A stretch of 6,210 bases of DNA. Source: an uncultured Bacteroidota bacterium (GTDB lineage: Bacteria > Bacteroidota > Bacteroidia > Chitinophagales > Chitinophagaceae). Below are positions 1 through 5,612 of this stretch, in pieces (the stretch's first letter is position 1; every line of letters starts with the position of its first letter). The notes beneath the pieces are model-generated. The model had not been told where the DNA came from, made no database searches, and was given only the letters and a program-made list of their open reading frames with translations. The stretch is taken from NCBI GenBank assembly GCA_946479535.1, contig CAMLGP010000188.1, forward strand, positions 1 to 6,210, read 5' to 3'. Position numbers and translations under genes: made by a program.

Positions 1-1
1 T

Positions 2-82
2 GGAGAATATGCCTTTGCAATTGCGGACCGTCCTACGGGCATGGATCAATCATCTACGTTCTATGCGTTTGGAGTAGACTAA
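2..82 (+). CDS. C-terminal end of an unidentified protein (partial)
   Basis: An open frame enters from the left edge and ends at a TAA at 80-82, giving 26 residues that start GEYAFAI and end FYAFGVD. The gene body lies outside the window. The ending, a 'GEYAF' strand followed after a short insert by 'F-x-F-G-V/I-D' and stop, resembles the C-terminus of some uncharacterised Bacteroidota proteins, but this is recollection and no function should be drawn from it. The gene points toward osmC, so the two converge on the inverted repeat at 89-172, which starts 7 bases after this stop. The reading frame itself is plausible but short, and confidence comes mainly from the context: a stop placed directly before a terminator-like structure. 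Confidence 0.5.
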   Translation, partial: GEYAFAIADRPTGMDQSSTFYAFGVD

Positions 83-88
83 TACGAA

Positions 89-172
89 GGCCACAGAGAG
101 CCACAGAGGAAAAAAAGAGCCACAGAGAAATTGCCCCGTGGAACTCTATTTCCTCTGTGGCTCTCTGTGGCC
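89..172. repeat. 24-bp perfect inverted repeat built from CCACAGAG units; likely bidirectional terminator
   Basis: The arm at 89-112 is exactly complementary to the arm at 149-172 (24 of 24 bases), with 36 bases between them. The left arm holds two copies of CCACAGAG (91-98 and 101-108), and a third copy sits in the loop (120-127). Inside the loop, CCAC (120-123) can pair with GTGG (138-141) and GAG (117-119) with CTC (144-146), so the hairpin could extend inward past a small bulge. The plus-strand left arm is followed by A-runs and the right arm by CCAAAAAAAT, so the minus strand has T-rich sequence before the hairpin rather than the plus strand after it. The position between two converging genes (stops at 82 and 186) fits a transcription stop or mRNA 3'-end stabiliser. 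CCACAGAG-type repeats are, from memory, scattered through Bacteroidota genomes. The role is inference. Confidence 0.75.
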
Positions 173-185
173 AAAAAAATATTTA

Positions 186-596
186 TCAAGCCAGACTGGC
201 TTCCATTTCAATCTTCGTATTCAGCAATTTGCTGATAGGGCAGTTAGCCTTTGCATCGGCAGCGCACTCAGCAAATTTGGCGGCATCAATGCCGGGCACT
301 GTTGCTTTTACTTCCAGTCTGCTTTCAGTAATGGCGCCGTTATCCAGTGTAATCGTGCATTTGGTATCGATATTATCCGGTGTAAATCCCGCTGCGCCTA
401 ATACAAAGCTCAGTTTCATGGAGAAGCAGCCTGCGTGAGCAGCTGCTACCAGTTCTTCCGGGTTGGTGCCTATTCCTTCTTCAACACGGCTCTTATAAGA
501 GTACTGTGCATCTTTCAAAACGCCAGATTGAGTGCTATTAGTTCCTTTACCATCTTTACCTGAGCCTTTCCAATTGGCGGTTGCGTAACGTTTCAT
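186..596 (-). CDS. osmC: OsmC family peroxiredoxin
   Basis: This 136-residue protein matches the OsmC family, thiol peroxidases that reduce organic hydroperoxides in the cytoplasm and dimerise to form the active site. Both redox cysteines are visible: Cys57 in HAGCFSM and Cys119 in ANCPIS. Arg37 and the TNPEELVAAAHAG block (44-56) are also present, and residues 20-30 (STQSGVLKD) and 70-76 (GFTPDNID) follow the family pattern. The length is normal (about 140). The frame stays open to 668, but homology begins at MKRYATANWKG, so I take the ATG at 594-596; the extra 24 residues would overlap the end of scpA and look like random coding. The gene starts 19 bases after the scpA stop and has no obvious promoter of its own, so it is probably the second gene of an scpA-osmC transcript. 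The split into OsmC rather than Ohr rests on the 'ESGVL'-like and 'FTP' segments. It is intact. Confidence 0.93.
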   Translation of the reverse strand: MKRYATANWKGSGKDGKGTNSTQSGVLKDAQYSYKSRVEEGIGTNPEELVAAAHAGCFSMKLSFVLGAAGFTPDNIDTKCTITLDNGAITESRLEVKATVPGIDAAKFAECAADAKANCPISKLLNTKIEMEASLA

Positions 597-615
597 GAGA
601 TGAATTTTAATGTTG

Positions 616-1404
616 TTATTGTGGTTGATTTTCTTCTTCCAGTGCTGCCAGACGATCTTCCGGCTCATTATATTCTATAATGAAATTATTCTTTCCTTCT
701 CCGATCATGATCTTTAAGAATTTCCCCTGAACCAGTTCCAGCAGGGAAAGGAATAGAAAGATGGCGTGAACGCGGTTCTCCGCCTGATCAAATATTTTTT
801 CAAAAGAAAGTGTTCTGTTTTCCTGGGCCTCTCTCAACATATGGCTCCTGCTGCCTTCCATGGTATATTCATACCTTACAACAGTGTGAATGGGCTTGTT
901 GTTGCGGTCATGCAACTTCTGCATCACCTTTTCAAAAGCCTTCATCAGCCTGAACAAAGTAATGTTCTGTATCTCGGTGCCCTCTGCGCCTTCTTCACCA
1001 ATATGAGAAAGCTCTCTATTGATATTTCCTCTCTTGACCATCAGCATGCGTAGGGCTTCCATTTCAGCCATCTCGGCAGAGGCTTCCTTGAATCGTTTAT
1101 ACTCAAGGATCTTGTTAACCAGTTCCTGGCGTGGATCAATTTCATTACCCTCAGCATCAATTTCCTTGCGGGGCAATAACATCTTGGCTTTGATCCTCAT
1201 CAGCGTGGAAATGAAAAGAATGAACTCGCTGGACAGTTCAATATTCAGTGATTCCTGCTGGTGGATATAGGTCAGGAAATCATTGGTTATGTTGGTGATG
1301 GGAATATTATAAATATCCAGTTCATCCCGCTCAATGAAGAATAACAGCAGATCAAAGGGGCCTTCAAACTGGGGCAATTTGATCTGGTACGATGAATTAT
1401 TCAC
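616..1404 (-). CDS. scpA: Segregation and condensation protein A (kleisin)
   Basis: ScpA is the kleisin subunit that bridges the SMC dimer heads and binds ScpB in the bacterial condensin complex, which compacts and segregates the chromosome. The 262-residue product has the expected N-terminal domain (YQIKLPQFEGPFDLLLFFIERDELDIYNIPI, in pieces over residues 6-36), the helical segment with LMRIKAKMLLP (68-78), an acidic variable linker (82-92 and 136-144) and a C-terminal winged-helix region with AIFLFLSLLELVQG (214-227). Family length is 230-270. The start is a GTG at 1402-1404: an in-frame TGA at 1408-1410 lies two codons upstream and the next in-frame ATG is at residue 69, inside the domain, so no ATG start is possible. 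Neither smc nor scpB is in the window. The gene lies 74 bases downstream of mscL but behind a terminator-like hairpin, and is followed closely by osmC. Confidence 0.95.
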   Translation of the reverse strand: MNNSSYQIKLPQFEGPFDLLLFFIERDELDIYNIPITNITNDFLTYIHQQESLNIELSSEFILFISTLMRIKAKMLLPRKEIDAEGNEIDPRQELVNKILEYKRFKEASAEMAEMEALRMLMVKRGNINRELSHIGEEGAEGTEIQNITLFRLMKAFEKVMQKLHDRNNKPIHTVVRYEYTMEGSRSHMLREAQENRTLSFEKIFDQAENRVHAIFLFLSLLELVQGKFLKIMIGEGKNNFIIEYNEPEDRLAALEEENQPQ

Positions 1405-1423
1405 TACTCACTCTGTTTTACTG

Positions 1424-1454
1424 GGAAAAATAAAGTCCTGTATTGACAGGACTT
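1424..1454 (-). terminator. Probable intrinsic terminator after mscL
   Basis: AAGTCCTGT (1433-1441) and ACAGGACTT (1446-1454) form a perfect 9-bp stem with a 4-base loop. Read on the minus strand, the stem runs directly into TTTATTTTT (1432-1424 region), the classic intrinsic terminator arrangement. It lies 24 bases past the mscL stop and 20-30 bases before the scpA GTG. The stem has only four G:C pairs, so it may be leaky. The plus strand has no T-run on the other side, so it works only for leftward transcription. A competing reading is that it is a hairpin in the scpA 5' leader, because a TAnnTTTG-like box (1457-1464, TATTTTTG on the minus strand) sits just upstream of it. Confidence 0.65.
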
Positions 1455-1478
1455 CACAAAAATAAGGGAAAAGGGCGA

Positions 1479-1856
1479 TTATCGTTTAAGCGCATCCCTG
1501 ATCTCACGAAGCAGCACAATCTCCTCTGAAGGGGGTGCAGGAGGGGGTGGGGCAGCCTCTTTTTTCTTCATCATCTTGTTCATGGTCCTGATAATCAGGA
1601 ACAGTACAAAAGCCACCAAAATAAAATCAATCACAGCCTGCAGGAAGATGCCAATAGGAAAAACCGTTGTGCCTACCGTCAAAGACAATTCGCCTACCCC
1701 TCCCTTTCCCATCACAAGGCTTATGATTGGCATTATGATCGTATCTGTAAGTGCTGTTACGATCTTGCCAAAGGCGCCTCCAATGATCACTGCAACTGCC
1801 AGATCAACAATATTGCCTTTCATGGCAAATTCCCGAAATTCTTTAAGCATTCCCAT
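1479..1856 (-). CDS. mscL: Large-conductance mechanosensitive channel MscL
   Basis: MscL is an inner-membrane homopentamer that opens under membrane tension to release solutes after hypo-osmotic shock. The 125-residue protein starts with the family signature MGMLKEFREFAMKGNIVDLAVAV split over residues 1-23. It has a pore-lining first helix (about 16-48, with the small-residue face VIIGGAFGKIV), a short external loop (50-64), a second helix (about 66-90) and a cytoplasmic basic cluster (MMKKK, 95-99). A proline-rich linker (103-109) and the final amphipathic helix (LLREIRDALKR) end the protein. The frame is open to 1889, but homology begins at the ATG at 1854-1856; the ATG two codons later (1848-1850) is an alternative. 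The external loop is shorter than in E. coli MscL, as in many Bacteroidota. It lies 61 bases downstream of ppk2 on the same strand and is followed by a terminator. Confidence 0.95.
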   Translation of the reverse strand: MGMLKEFREFAMKGNIVDLAVAVIIGGAFGKIVTALTDTIIMPIISLVMGKGGVGELSLTVGTTVFPIGIFLQAVIDFILVAFVLFLIIRTMNKMMKKKEAAPPPPAPPSEEIVLLREIRDALKR

Positions 1857-1917
1857 ATAAAACGATTTTGGTAAAAAAAAGAGATTCAATTATTAACAGA
1901 AGATAAGAATTCTTTAT

Positions 1918-2664
1918 TTATTTTTTTATGCCTGGAAACTGCATATTTAAATTTGTTAACAAACTATGCACTGTAGATGCTATCAGGAATTCCTTGTACC
2001 AGTTTTGGTCTGCCGGAACAATTATCCAGGGTGGTTGCTGGCAGTTCTCAAAGCAATCCTCATACATCTGCATATAAATATCCCAGAGCTTTGATTCCTC
2101 ATAATCATTTGCATTATACTTCCACATCTTGGACGGGTCATGAGTTCTTTCATCCAGTCGCTCTTTTTGCTCCTCTTTAGAAATATGCAGGTAGAATTTC
2201 AGAATATGTGTTTTATTATGTTCTTCAAGCAATTTTTCGAAATTATTGATAGCCTGCATTCGTTTTTGTGCAGTTTCATCATCACACCATTTATGAACGC
2301 GAGTGACCAGGATATCTTCATAGTGTGAGCGGTTAAATATTTGCACCATTCCTTTTCCTGGAGCATGCTGGTGAATCCGCCATAAAAAATCATGTGATAA
2401 CTCTTCTGCTGTGGGTGCCTTCCAGGATTTGACCATTACACCCATGGGGTTCATATTACTAAATACATTCCTGACAACGCCATCCTTGCCACTGGCATCC
2501 ATACCCTGTATTATTATCAGCAGCGAATGCTTTGATTCAGCAAATAAAAGGTTTTGCAAATCATCCAGTTCTTTGACCAGTCTGGCTGTTTTTTCCTTGG
2601 TGGCCTGCTTATCCATGTCCTTTGGAGCACGGGTGTCTATTTTACTGAGTTGGATTTTGGCCAT
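1918..2664 (-). CDS. ppk2: PPK2 family polyphosphate:nucleotide phosphotransferase
   Basis: PPK2 enzymes move phosphate between inorganic polyphosphate and nucleotides, usually making ADP or ATP from AMP or ADP at the expense of polyphosphate. The 248-residue protein shows the P-loop kinase fold: Walker A GMDASGKDG (54-62, Lys60), the FKAP-like WKAPTAEELSHDFLWR region (81-96), a Walker B-type segment IFNRSHYEDILVTRVH (109-124) and the lid with DERTHDPSKMWKY (171-183). The length fits single-domain PPK2 proteins. The sequence most resembles the 'PPK2 family polyphosphate:nucleotide phosphotransferase' group that includes class III enzymes, but substrate class (AMP or ADP) cannot be fixed by eye. 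The ATG at 2662-2664 is the only sensible start; a 14-bp tandem duplication lies two bases upstream. No ppk1 or ppx gene is near. It may be co-transcribed with mscL, since the 61-bp gap has no clear hairpin terminator. Confidence 0.93.
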   Translation of the reverse strand: MAKIQLSKIDTRAPKDMDKQATKEKTARLVKELDDLQNLLFAESKHSLLIIIQGMDASGKDGVVRNVFSNMNPMGVMVKSWKAPTAEELSHDFLWRIHQHAPGKGMVQIFNRSHYEDILVTRVHKWCDDETAQKRMQAINNFEKLLEEHNKTHILKFYLHISKEEQKERLDERTHDPSKMWKYNANDYEESKLWDIYMQMYEDCFENCQQPPWIIVPADQNWYKEFLIASTVHSLLTNLNMQFPGIKK

Positions 2665-2666
2665 TT

Positions 2667-2694
2667 TTGACTTTTTAATTTTGACTTTTTAATT
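2667..2694. repeat. Exact 14-bp tandem duplication before ppk2
   Basis: TTGACTTTTTAATT occurs twice head to tail at 2667-2680 and 2681-2694 without a mismatch. On the minus strand it reads AATTAAAAAGTCAA twice, ending two bases before the ppk2 ATG, so it would form most of the 5' untranslated leader. It contains no Shine-Dalgarno match. An A-rich unstructured leader favours ribosome access in Bacteroidota, so copy number could tune translation, but a neutral slippage duplication is as likely. Confidence 0.8.
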
Positions 2695-2703
2695 GTTCAC
2701 TCC

Positions 2704-2717
2704 ACTTGTCCACAAGT
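2704..2717. promoter_or_regulatory. Short dyad in the ppk2 / DMT divergent intergenic region
   Basis: ACTTGT and ACAAGT form a perfect 6-bp dyad around CC at 2704-2717. It sits in the 121-bp space between the divergent starts of ppk2 (2664) and the permease (2786), where promoters for both must lie. On the minus strand TAAACTTG (2713-2720) is one base off the Bacteroidota -7 box TAnnTTTG, and on the plus strand TAAGTTTC (2722-2729) is also one base off, but neither has a TTG box at the usual distance. The dyad could be an operator or chance; no regulator family is suggested by the bases. Confidence 0.25.
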
Positions 2718-2785
2718 TTACTAAGTTTCTGTTCTTAAAAAAATTACTTATAGGTTAACGGGTTTACAGACCTTTGCCCCTTTTT

Positions 2786-3655
2786 ATGAGTAGTCGTTTT
2801 ATTAGCTGGGCTTTATTTACATTGCTTTCTTTGATCTGGGGCAGCTCTTTTATTCTGATGAAGATCGGTTACGAGGGCCTTACTCCCACACAGATCGCCG
2901 GAGTGCGAATATTTTCTGGCGGACTGGTGTTTGTACCAATAGCCATCTTTCACATAAGAAAAGTTCCTGGTAAAAAAATACCTCTGCTTGTGATTGCCGG
3001 ACTCACTGGAAATTTTATTCCGGCATTTCTATTCACTGCAGCCATTACCAAACTGGATAGCTCACTGGAAGGAATTCTAAATTCGCTCACTCCTATTTGG
3101 GTGGTCACCATGGGCATACTGGTATACAGGGATAAGATCCAGACCAGAAAGATCATTGGGGTGCTGATCGGGTTTGTGGGGCTGGTATTGCTTACCCTGT
3201 CACAGAAAGAGATCAGCCTGGATAATTTAGGGTATTCCTCTCTGGTGATCCTGGCTACACTTTGTTATGGATTCAACGTTCAGATGGTCAGTCATTACCT
3301 GAAAGGCATGCCTTCCTTCCATATTGCAACCATCTCACTTGCCTTAATGGCAATTCCTGCCGGGCTCGTTTTGGGGTGGAACGGTTTTTTTCAGCTTGAC
3401 TTCTCTGATTCAACGATCATGTGGTCTACCGTTGCCTCCTTATTGTTAGGATTAGGCGGCAGCGCCATCGGCAATGTCCTGTTCTATGCACTGGTGAACC
3501 GGGCAGGACCGTTATTTACCTCACTGGTTACTTACGCAATTCCGTTTGTTGCTTTATTATGGGGAATACAGGTGGGTGAAACAGTGACCTGGGAAGAGAT
3601 CGGCTGTCTGGCTATTATCTTAAGCGGAGTTTATCTGGCAAATAAGAAGAACTGA
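2786..3655 (+). CDS. EamA/DMT superfamily permease
   Basis: This 289-residue integral membrane protein has the layout of the drug/metabolite transporter superfamily: ten predicted hydrophobic helices in two repeated EamA units (about 6-139 and 148-286). Recognisable points are SLIWGSSFILMK in helix 1 (15-26), the repeat-end pattern NSLTPIWVVTMGILVYRDKI (99-118) and its counterpart TYAIPFVALLWGIQVGE with TWEEIGCLAIILSGVYL (249-285). Members export metabolites, amino acids or drugs, and the substrate cannot be read from sequence. A TTG at 2774 would add four residues, but the ATG at 2786-2788 directly before the hydrophobic start is preferred. No Shine-Dalgarno motif precedes it. It is divergent from ppk2 and converges on frr with 4 bases between the stop codons, so it stands alone as a single-gene unit. 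Confidence 0.92.
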   Translation: MSSRFISWALFTLLSLIWGSSFILMKIGYEGLTPTQIAGVRIFSGGLVFVPIAIFHIRKVPGKKIPLLVIAGLTGNFIPAFLFTAAITKLDSSLEGILNSLTPIWVVTMGILVYRDKIQTRKIIGVLIGFVGLVLLTLSQKEISLDNLGYSSLVILATLCYGFNVQMVSHYLKGMPSFHIATISLALMAIPAGLVLGWNGFFQLDFSDSTIMWSTVASLLLGLGGSAIGNVLFYALVNRAGPLFTSLVTYAIPFVALLWGIQVGETVTWEEIGCLAIILSGVYLANKKN

Positions 3656-3659
3656 GACC

Positions 3660-4223
3660 TTATACTGACATTATTTCTTTCTCTTTAGAACCCAGGTGTT
3701 TATCAACTGCAGCAATATATTTATCAGTCACCTGTTGCATACCGGCTTCAGCATCCTTGGCAGCATCTTCACTCAGGCCATTTTTCTGAAGCTTCTTTAT
3801 TGCTTCAATCGCATCCCGGCGGATATTACGAATGGCTACCTTGGAATGTTCTCCTTCAACCTGGCATTTCTTCACCAGTTCTTTTCTTCTTTCTTCCGTT
3901 AAAGGAGGAAGGAAAAGACGGATCAGCGCTCCATCATTTTGGGGAGTGATGCCTATATTGGCGTTTAAGATTGCTCTTTCAATGGGTTGAAGCATATTTT
4001 TCTCCCAGGGTTGAATACTAAGCGTGCGGGCATCCATTACGCTGATATTGGCTACCTGGCTGATAGGCATTGGAGAACCATAATAATCAACCACAATTCC
4101 ATCGATCATCTGCGGATTTGCTTTACCAGCCCGGATCTTTACCAGTTCTGTTTCCAGGTGATTGATCGCTTTCTTCATCTGGTCTTCACCGGATTCAATA
4201 ATTGATGTGGTATCTTCTGACAT
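3660..4223 (-). CDS. frr: Ribosome recycling factor
   Basis: RRF acts with EF-G to split the post-termination ribosome so that subunits can be reused; it is nearly universal and usually essential. The 187-residue product has the normal length (about 185) and the expected blocks: KIRAGKANP in helix 1 (29-37), the domain II segment VDYYGSPMPISQVANI (45-60), IQPWEKNMLQPIERAI (70-85), PPLTEERRKELVKK (106-119) and VAIRNIRRDA (129-138), where the Arg at 132 matches the functionally important arginine in E. coli RRF. The ATG at 4221-4223 gives a clean N-terminus. In many bacteria frr follows pyrH; here the upstream gene on the same strand is a WecA-like transferase 194 bases away, and a good -7 box lies before frr, so frr probably has its own promoter. 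It ends 4 bases from the end of the converging permease. Confidence 0.97.
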   Translation of the reverse strand: MSEDTTSIIESGEDQMKKAINHLETELVKIRAGKANPQMIDGIVVDYYGSPMPISQVANISVMDARTLSIQPWEKNMLQPIERAILNANIGITPQNDGALIRLFLPPLTEERRKELVKKCQVEGEHSKVAIRNIRRDAIEAIKKLQKNGLSEDAAKDAEAGMQQVTDKYIAAVDKHLGSKEKEIMSV

Positions 4224-4242
4224 ATAGTTTGATTTCCCGTGG

Positions 4243-4250
4243 CAAAGCTA
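4243..4250 (-). promoter_or_regulatory. Candidate frr promoter -7 box
   Basis: On the minus strand these bases read TAGCTTTG, a full match to the Bacteroidota primary sigma -7 consensus TAnnTTTG, and they end 19 bases before the frr ATG. A TTG at the usual 19-21 base spacing upstream is not seen, so the -33 element is weak or absent. Transcription would start roughly 13-15 bases before the ATG, leaving a very short leader. The same box-to-ATG distance occurs at the wecA-like gene. Confidence 0.45.
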
Positions 4251-4303
4251 ATGAAACGGAAGGTTTAATAGGCAGGGCAGACTGAAAAAAGTGTTAAGGT
4301 GGT

Positions 4304-4416
4304 AGCTATTGGCCTTGAGCTTTCAGGCATTTGAAAAGATCCTCACTCCTGCCATTAGGAATGGCATTCGATAATAAACATGGAAACTAATAGCTAATAG
4401 CTAACGACTAATGGCT
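4304..4416. repeat. Inverted arrays of degenerate 7-bp repeats
   Basis: At 4387-4414 the plus strand reads four 7-base units CTAATAG, CTAATAG, CTAACGA, CTAATGG, then CT. On the minus strand, in another phase, these are AGCCATT, AGTCGTT, AGCTATT, AGCTATT. At 4304-4331 the plus strand carries the same family in the opposite sense: AGCTATT, GGCCTTG, AGCTTTC, AGGCATT. TAGCTATT (4303-4310) is exactly complementary to AATAGCTA at 4389-4396 and 4396-4403. Between the arrays, TGCCATT (4350-4356) and AATGGCA (4360-4366) form a 7-bp stem with a 3-base loop. The array begins one base after the wecA-like stop codon. A minus-strand T6 run (4285-4290) lies about 13 bases beyond the outer stem, so it may act as the 3' end or terminator of the wecA-like transcript. 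That role is inference; the repeats are seen directly. Confidence 0.7.
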
Positions 4417-4417
4417 C

Positions 4418-5557
4418 TTAAGAATTATCTGCCGCAGCTGCTTCCTGTGTAAGGGTTACCACCTTGGAAGTGGTCTTGAATTCCGTAGCTCCATCTGCCC
4501 TGCGTGTAATGGTCATTGCCCTTCTTGGCTTGCCGTAATACAGCACACAGAAGCCGGCTATTGCCAGTACCAAAATGATTGACAGTACATAAGTAGAGCC
4601 CAGATTGCGACTAGTATAAGCCAGGGCAATGAACCCTGCATTGATGGTTACACAAACTAATGTAACGGCAGTATGACCAAGTCCCCAATTGAGCAAAAGG
4701 TGATGAATGTGATTTCTGTCTGGGGTAAAGGGAGACTTTCCATTAAAGATCCGGATGGAAAATACCCTTAAGGTATCCAGCAGGGGAACAACCAGTATGG
4801 AGAATCCGATGGCCACAGATGAAGTGAAATGCAATTTCACATCGGGATTGTGCGCCACGTTGATGAACTTGATAACAAGAATGGCGCTGATCAATCCCAC
4901 CATCAATGATCCGGAATCACCCATGAATATTTTGGCGGGATGATGATTGAATATGAGGAATGCAACCAGGCTACCTGCAAGCGCATAGGCGATAAGTGCG
5001 TAAGCCAGGAATTGCTCCCCATTAACTAAAAAGTAAGTGCCAAATATCACCATTGTCAGCACACCGAGGCTGGCCGCCAATCCATCAATGCCATCAATCA
5101 GGTTAAACGAATTGATGACCACGATTATAGTGAGATAGGTTAATGCAAGTGAAAATCCTTCATCCAGTTTTTCAATACCAAATAAACCATACATGCTATC
5201 CAGACGAAGCTGGCCCAAATGAATAAGGATGGAAGCTGCCACCATCTGACCGATGAATTTCTTGCTTGCAGAAAGAACTACCAGATCATCTTTTAATCCC
5301 AGAAAAAAGATAACCAGTGCTGCAGCGAAATAATATTGGAATTCGAAATTGGTCTGGCCCTGGATTGATAAAAGGGAGGCAAGCAAAAAACCACCGAAGA
5401 TCCCTACTCCACCCAAAGATGCAACCGCATGTGTGTGTACTTTTCTTTCGTCAGGAACGTCATATAATTTTTTTTGTTCTGCAATCTGCAGAACCACCGG
5501 TATTGCTAGAAAGGAGATAATAAAGGAAACCGAGGCTGTTAACAGTACATCAAGCAT
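4418..5557 (-). CDS. wecA: WecA/TagO/MraY-family undecaprenyl-phosphate GlcNAc-1-phosphate transferase
   Basis: This membrane enzyme family moves a sugar-1-phosphate from a UDP-sugar to undecaprenyl phosphate, the first step in building O-antigen, capsule or similar lipid-linked glycans. The 379-residue protein is strongly hydrophobic, with about ten or eleven helices, and carries the cytoplasmic catalytic motifs: DVPDERKVHTHAVASLGGVG (33-52), GLKDDL with the Asp pair at 90-91, the NSFNLIDGIDGLA block (149-161), FMGDSGSLM (211-219) and the basic motif PDRNHIHHLL (279-288), which marks the WecA/TagO side rather than MraY itself. The acceptor sugar is therefore probably GlcNAc-1-phosphate, but this is family-level. 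A TTG at 5560 precedes the ATG at 5555-5557, which I use. A hydrophilic tail (about 344-379) ends in Ala-rich residues. It has a candidate promoter at 5577-5607 and no glycosyltransferase neighbours, so it is not in a visible polysaccharide cluster. Confidence 0.92.
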   Translation of the reverse strand: MLDVLLTASVSFIISFLAIPVVLQIAEQKKLYDVPDERKVHTHAVASLGGVGIFGGFLLASLLSIQGQTNFEFQYYFAAALVIFFLGLKDDLVVLSASKKFIGQMVAASILIHLGQLRLDSMYGLFGIEKLDEGFSLALTYLTIIVVINSFNLIDGIDGLAASLGVLTMVIFGTYFLVNGEQFLAYALIAYALAGSLVAFLIFNHHPAKIFMGDSGSLMVGLISAILVIKFINVAHNPDVKLHFTSSVAIGFSILVVPLLDTLRVFSIRIFNGKSPFTPDRNHIHHLLLNWGLGHTAVTLVCVTINAGFIALAYTSRNLGSTYVLSIILVLAIAGFCVLYYGKPRRAMTITRRADGATEFKTTSKVVTLTQEAAAADNS

Positions 5558-5576
5558 CAATCAGGGATTTACGGTA

Positions 5577-5607
5577 CAAAAATAAGTCCTAACCTCTTAT
5601 TTTACAT
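5577..5607 (-). promoter_or_regulatory. Candidate promoter of the wecA-like gene
   Basis: Read on the minus strand, TATTTTTG (5584-5577) fully matches the Bacteroidota -7 consensus TAnnTTTG. Twenty bases upstream is ATG (5607-5605), one base from the TTG of the -33 element at the consensus distance. The -7 box ends 19 bases before the start codon, so the leader would be about 14 bases. This is the best-formed promoter in the window, though in AT-rich intergenic DNA a chance match remains possible. Confidence 0.55.
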
Positions 5608-5612
5608 TGGGT

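Noticed and set aside
89..130. CRISPR-like repeats (three CCACAGAG copies)
   Set aside because: Units are only 8 bases, with spacings of 2 and 11 bases, no spacers of constant size and no cas genes.
597..668. N-terminal extension of OsmC by 24 residues overlapping scpA
   Set aside because: The extension has no family similarity, is basic and Asn-rich as expected from chance reading, and the internal ATG gives the normal OsmC length.
1019..1270. Plus-strand ORF of 83 codons inside scpA
   Set aside because: It is the antisense of a well-supported scpA frame and has no recognisable domain; the same holds for the other opposite-strand frames within osmC, mscL, ppk2, frr and the wecA-like gene.
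2774..2785. TTG start adding four residues to the permease
   Set aside because: The ATG at 2786 lies directly before the hydrophobic N-terminus and TTG starts are uncommon in this group.
4350..4366. TGCCATT/AATGGCA stem-loop as a stand-alone intrinsic terminator
   Set aside because: No T-run directly follows on either strand; it is better treated as the core of the repeat array.
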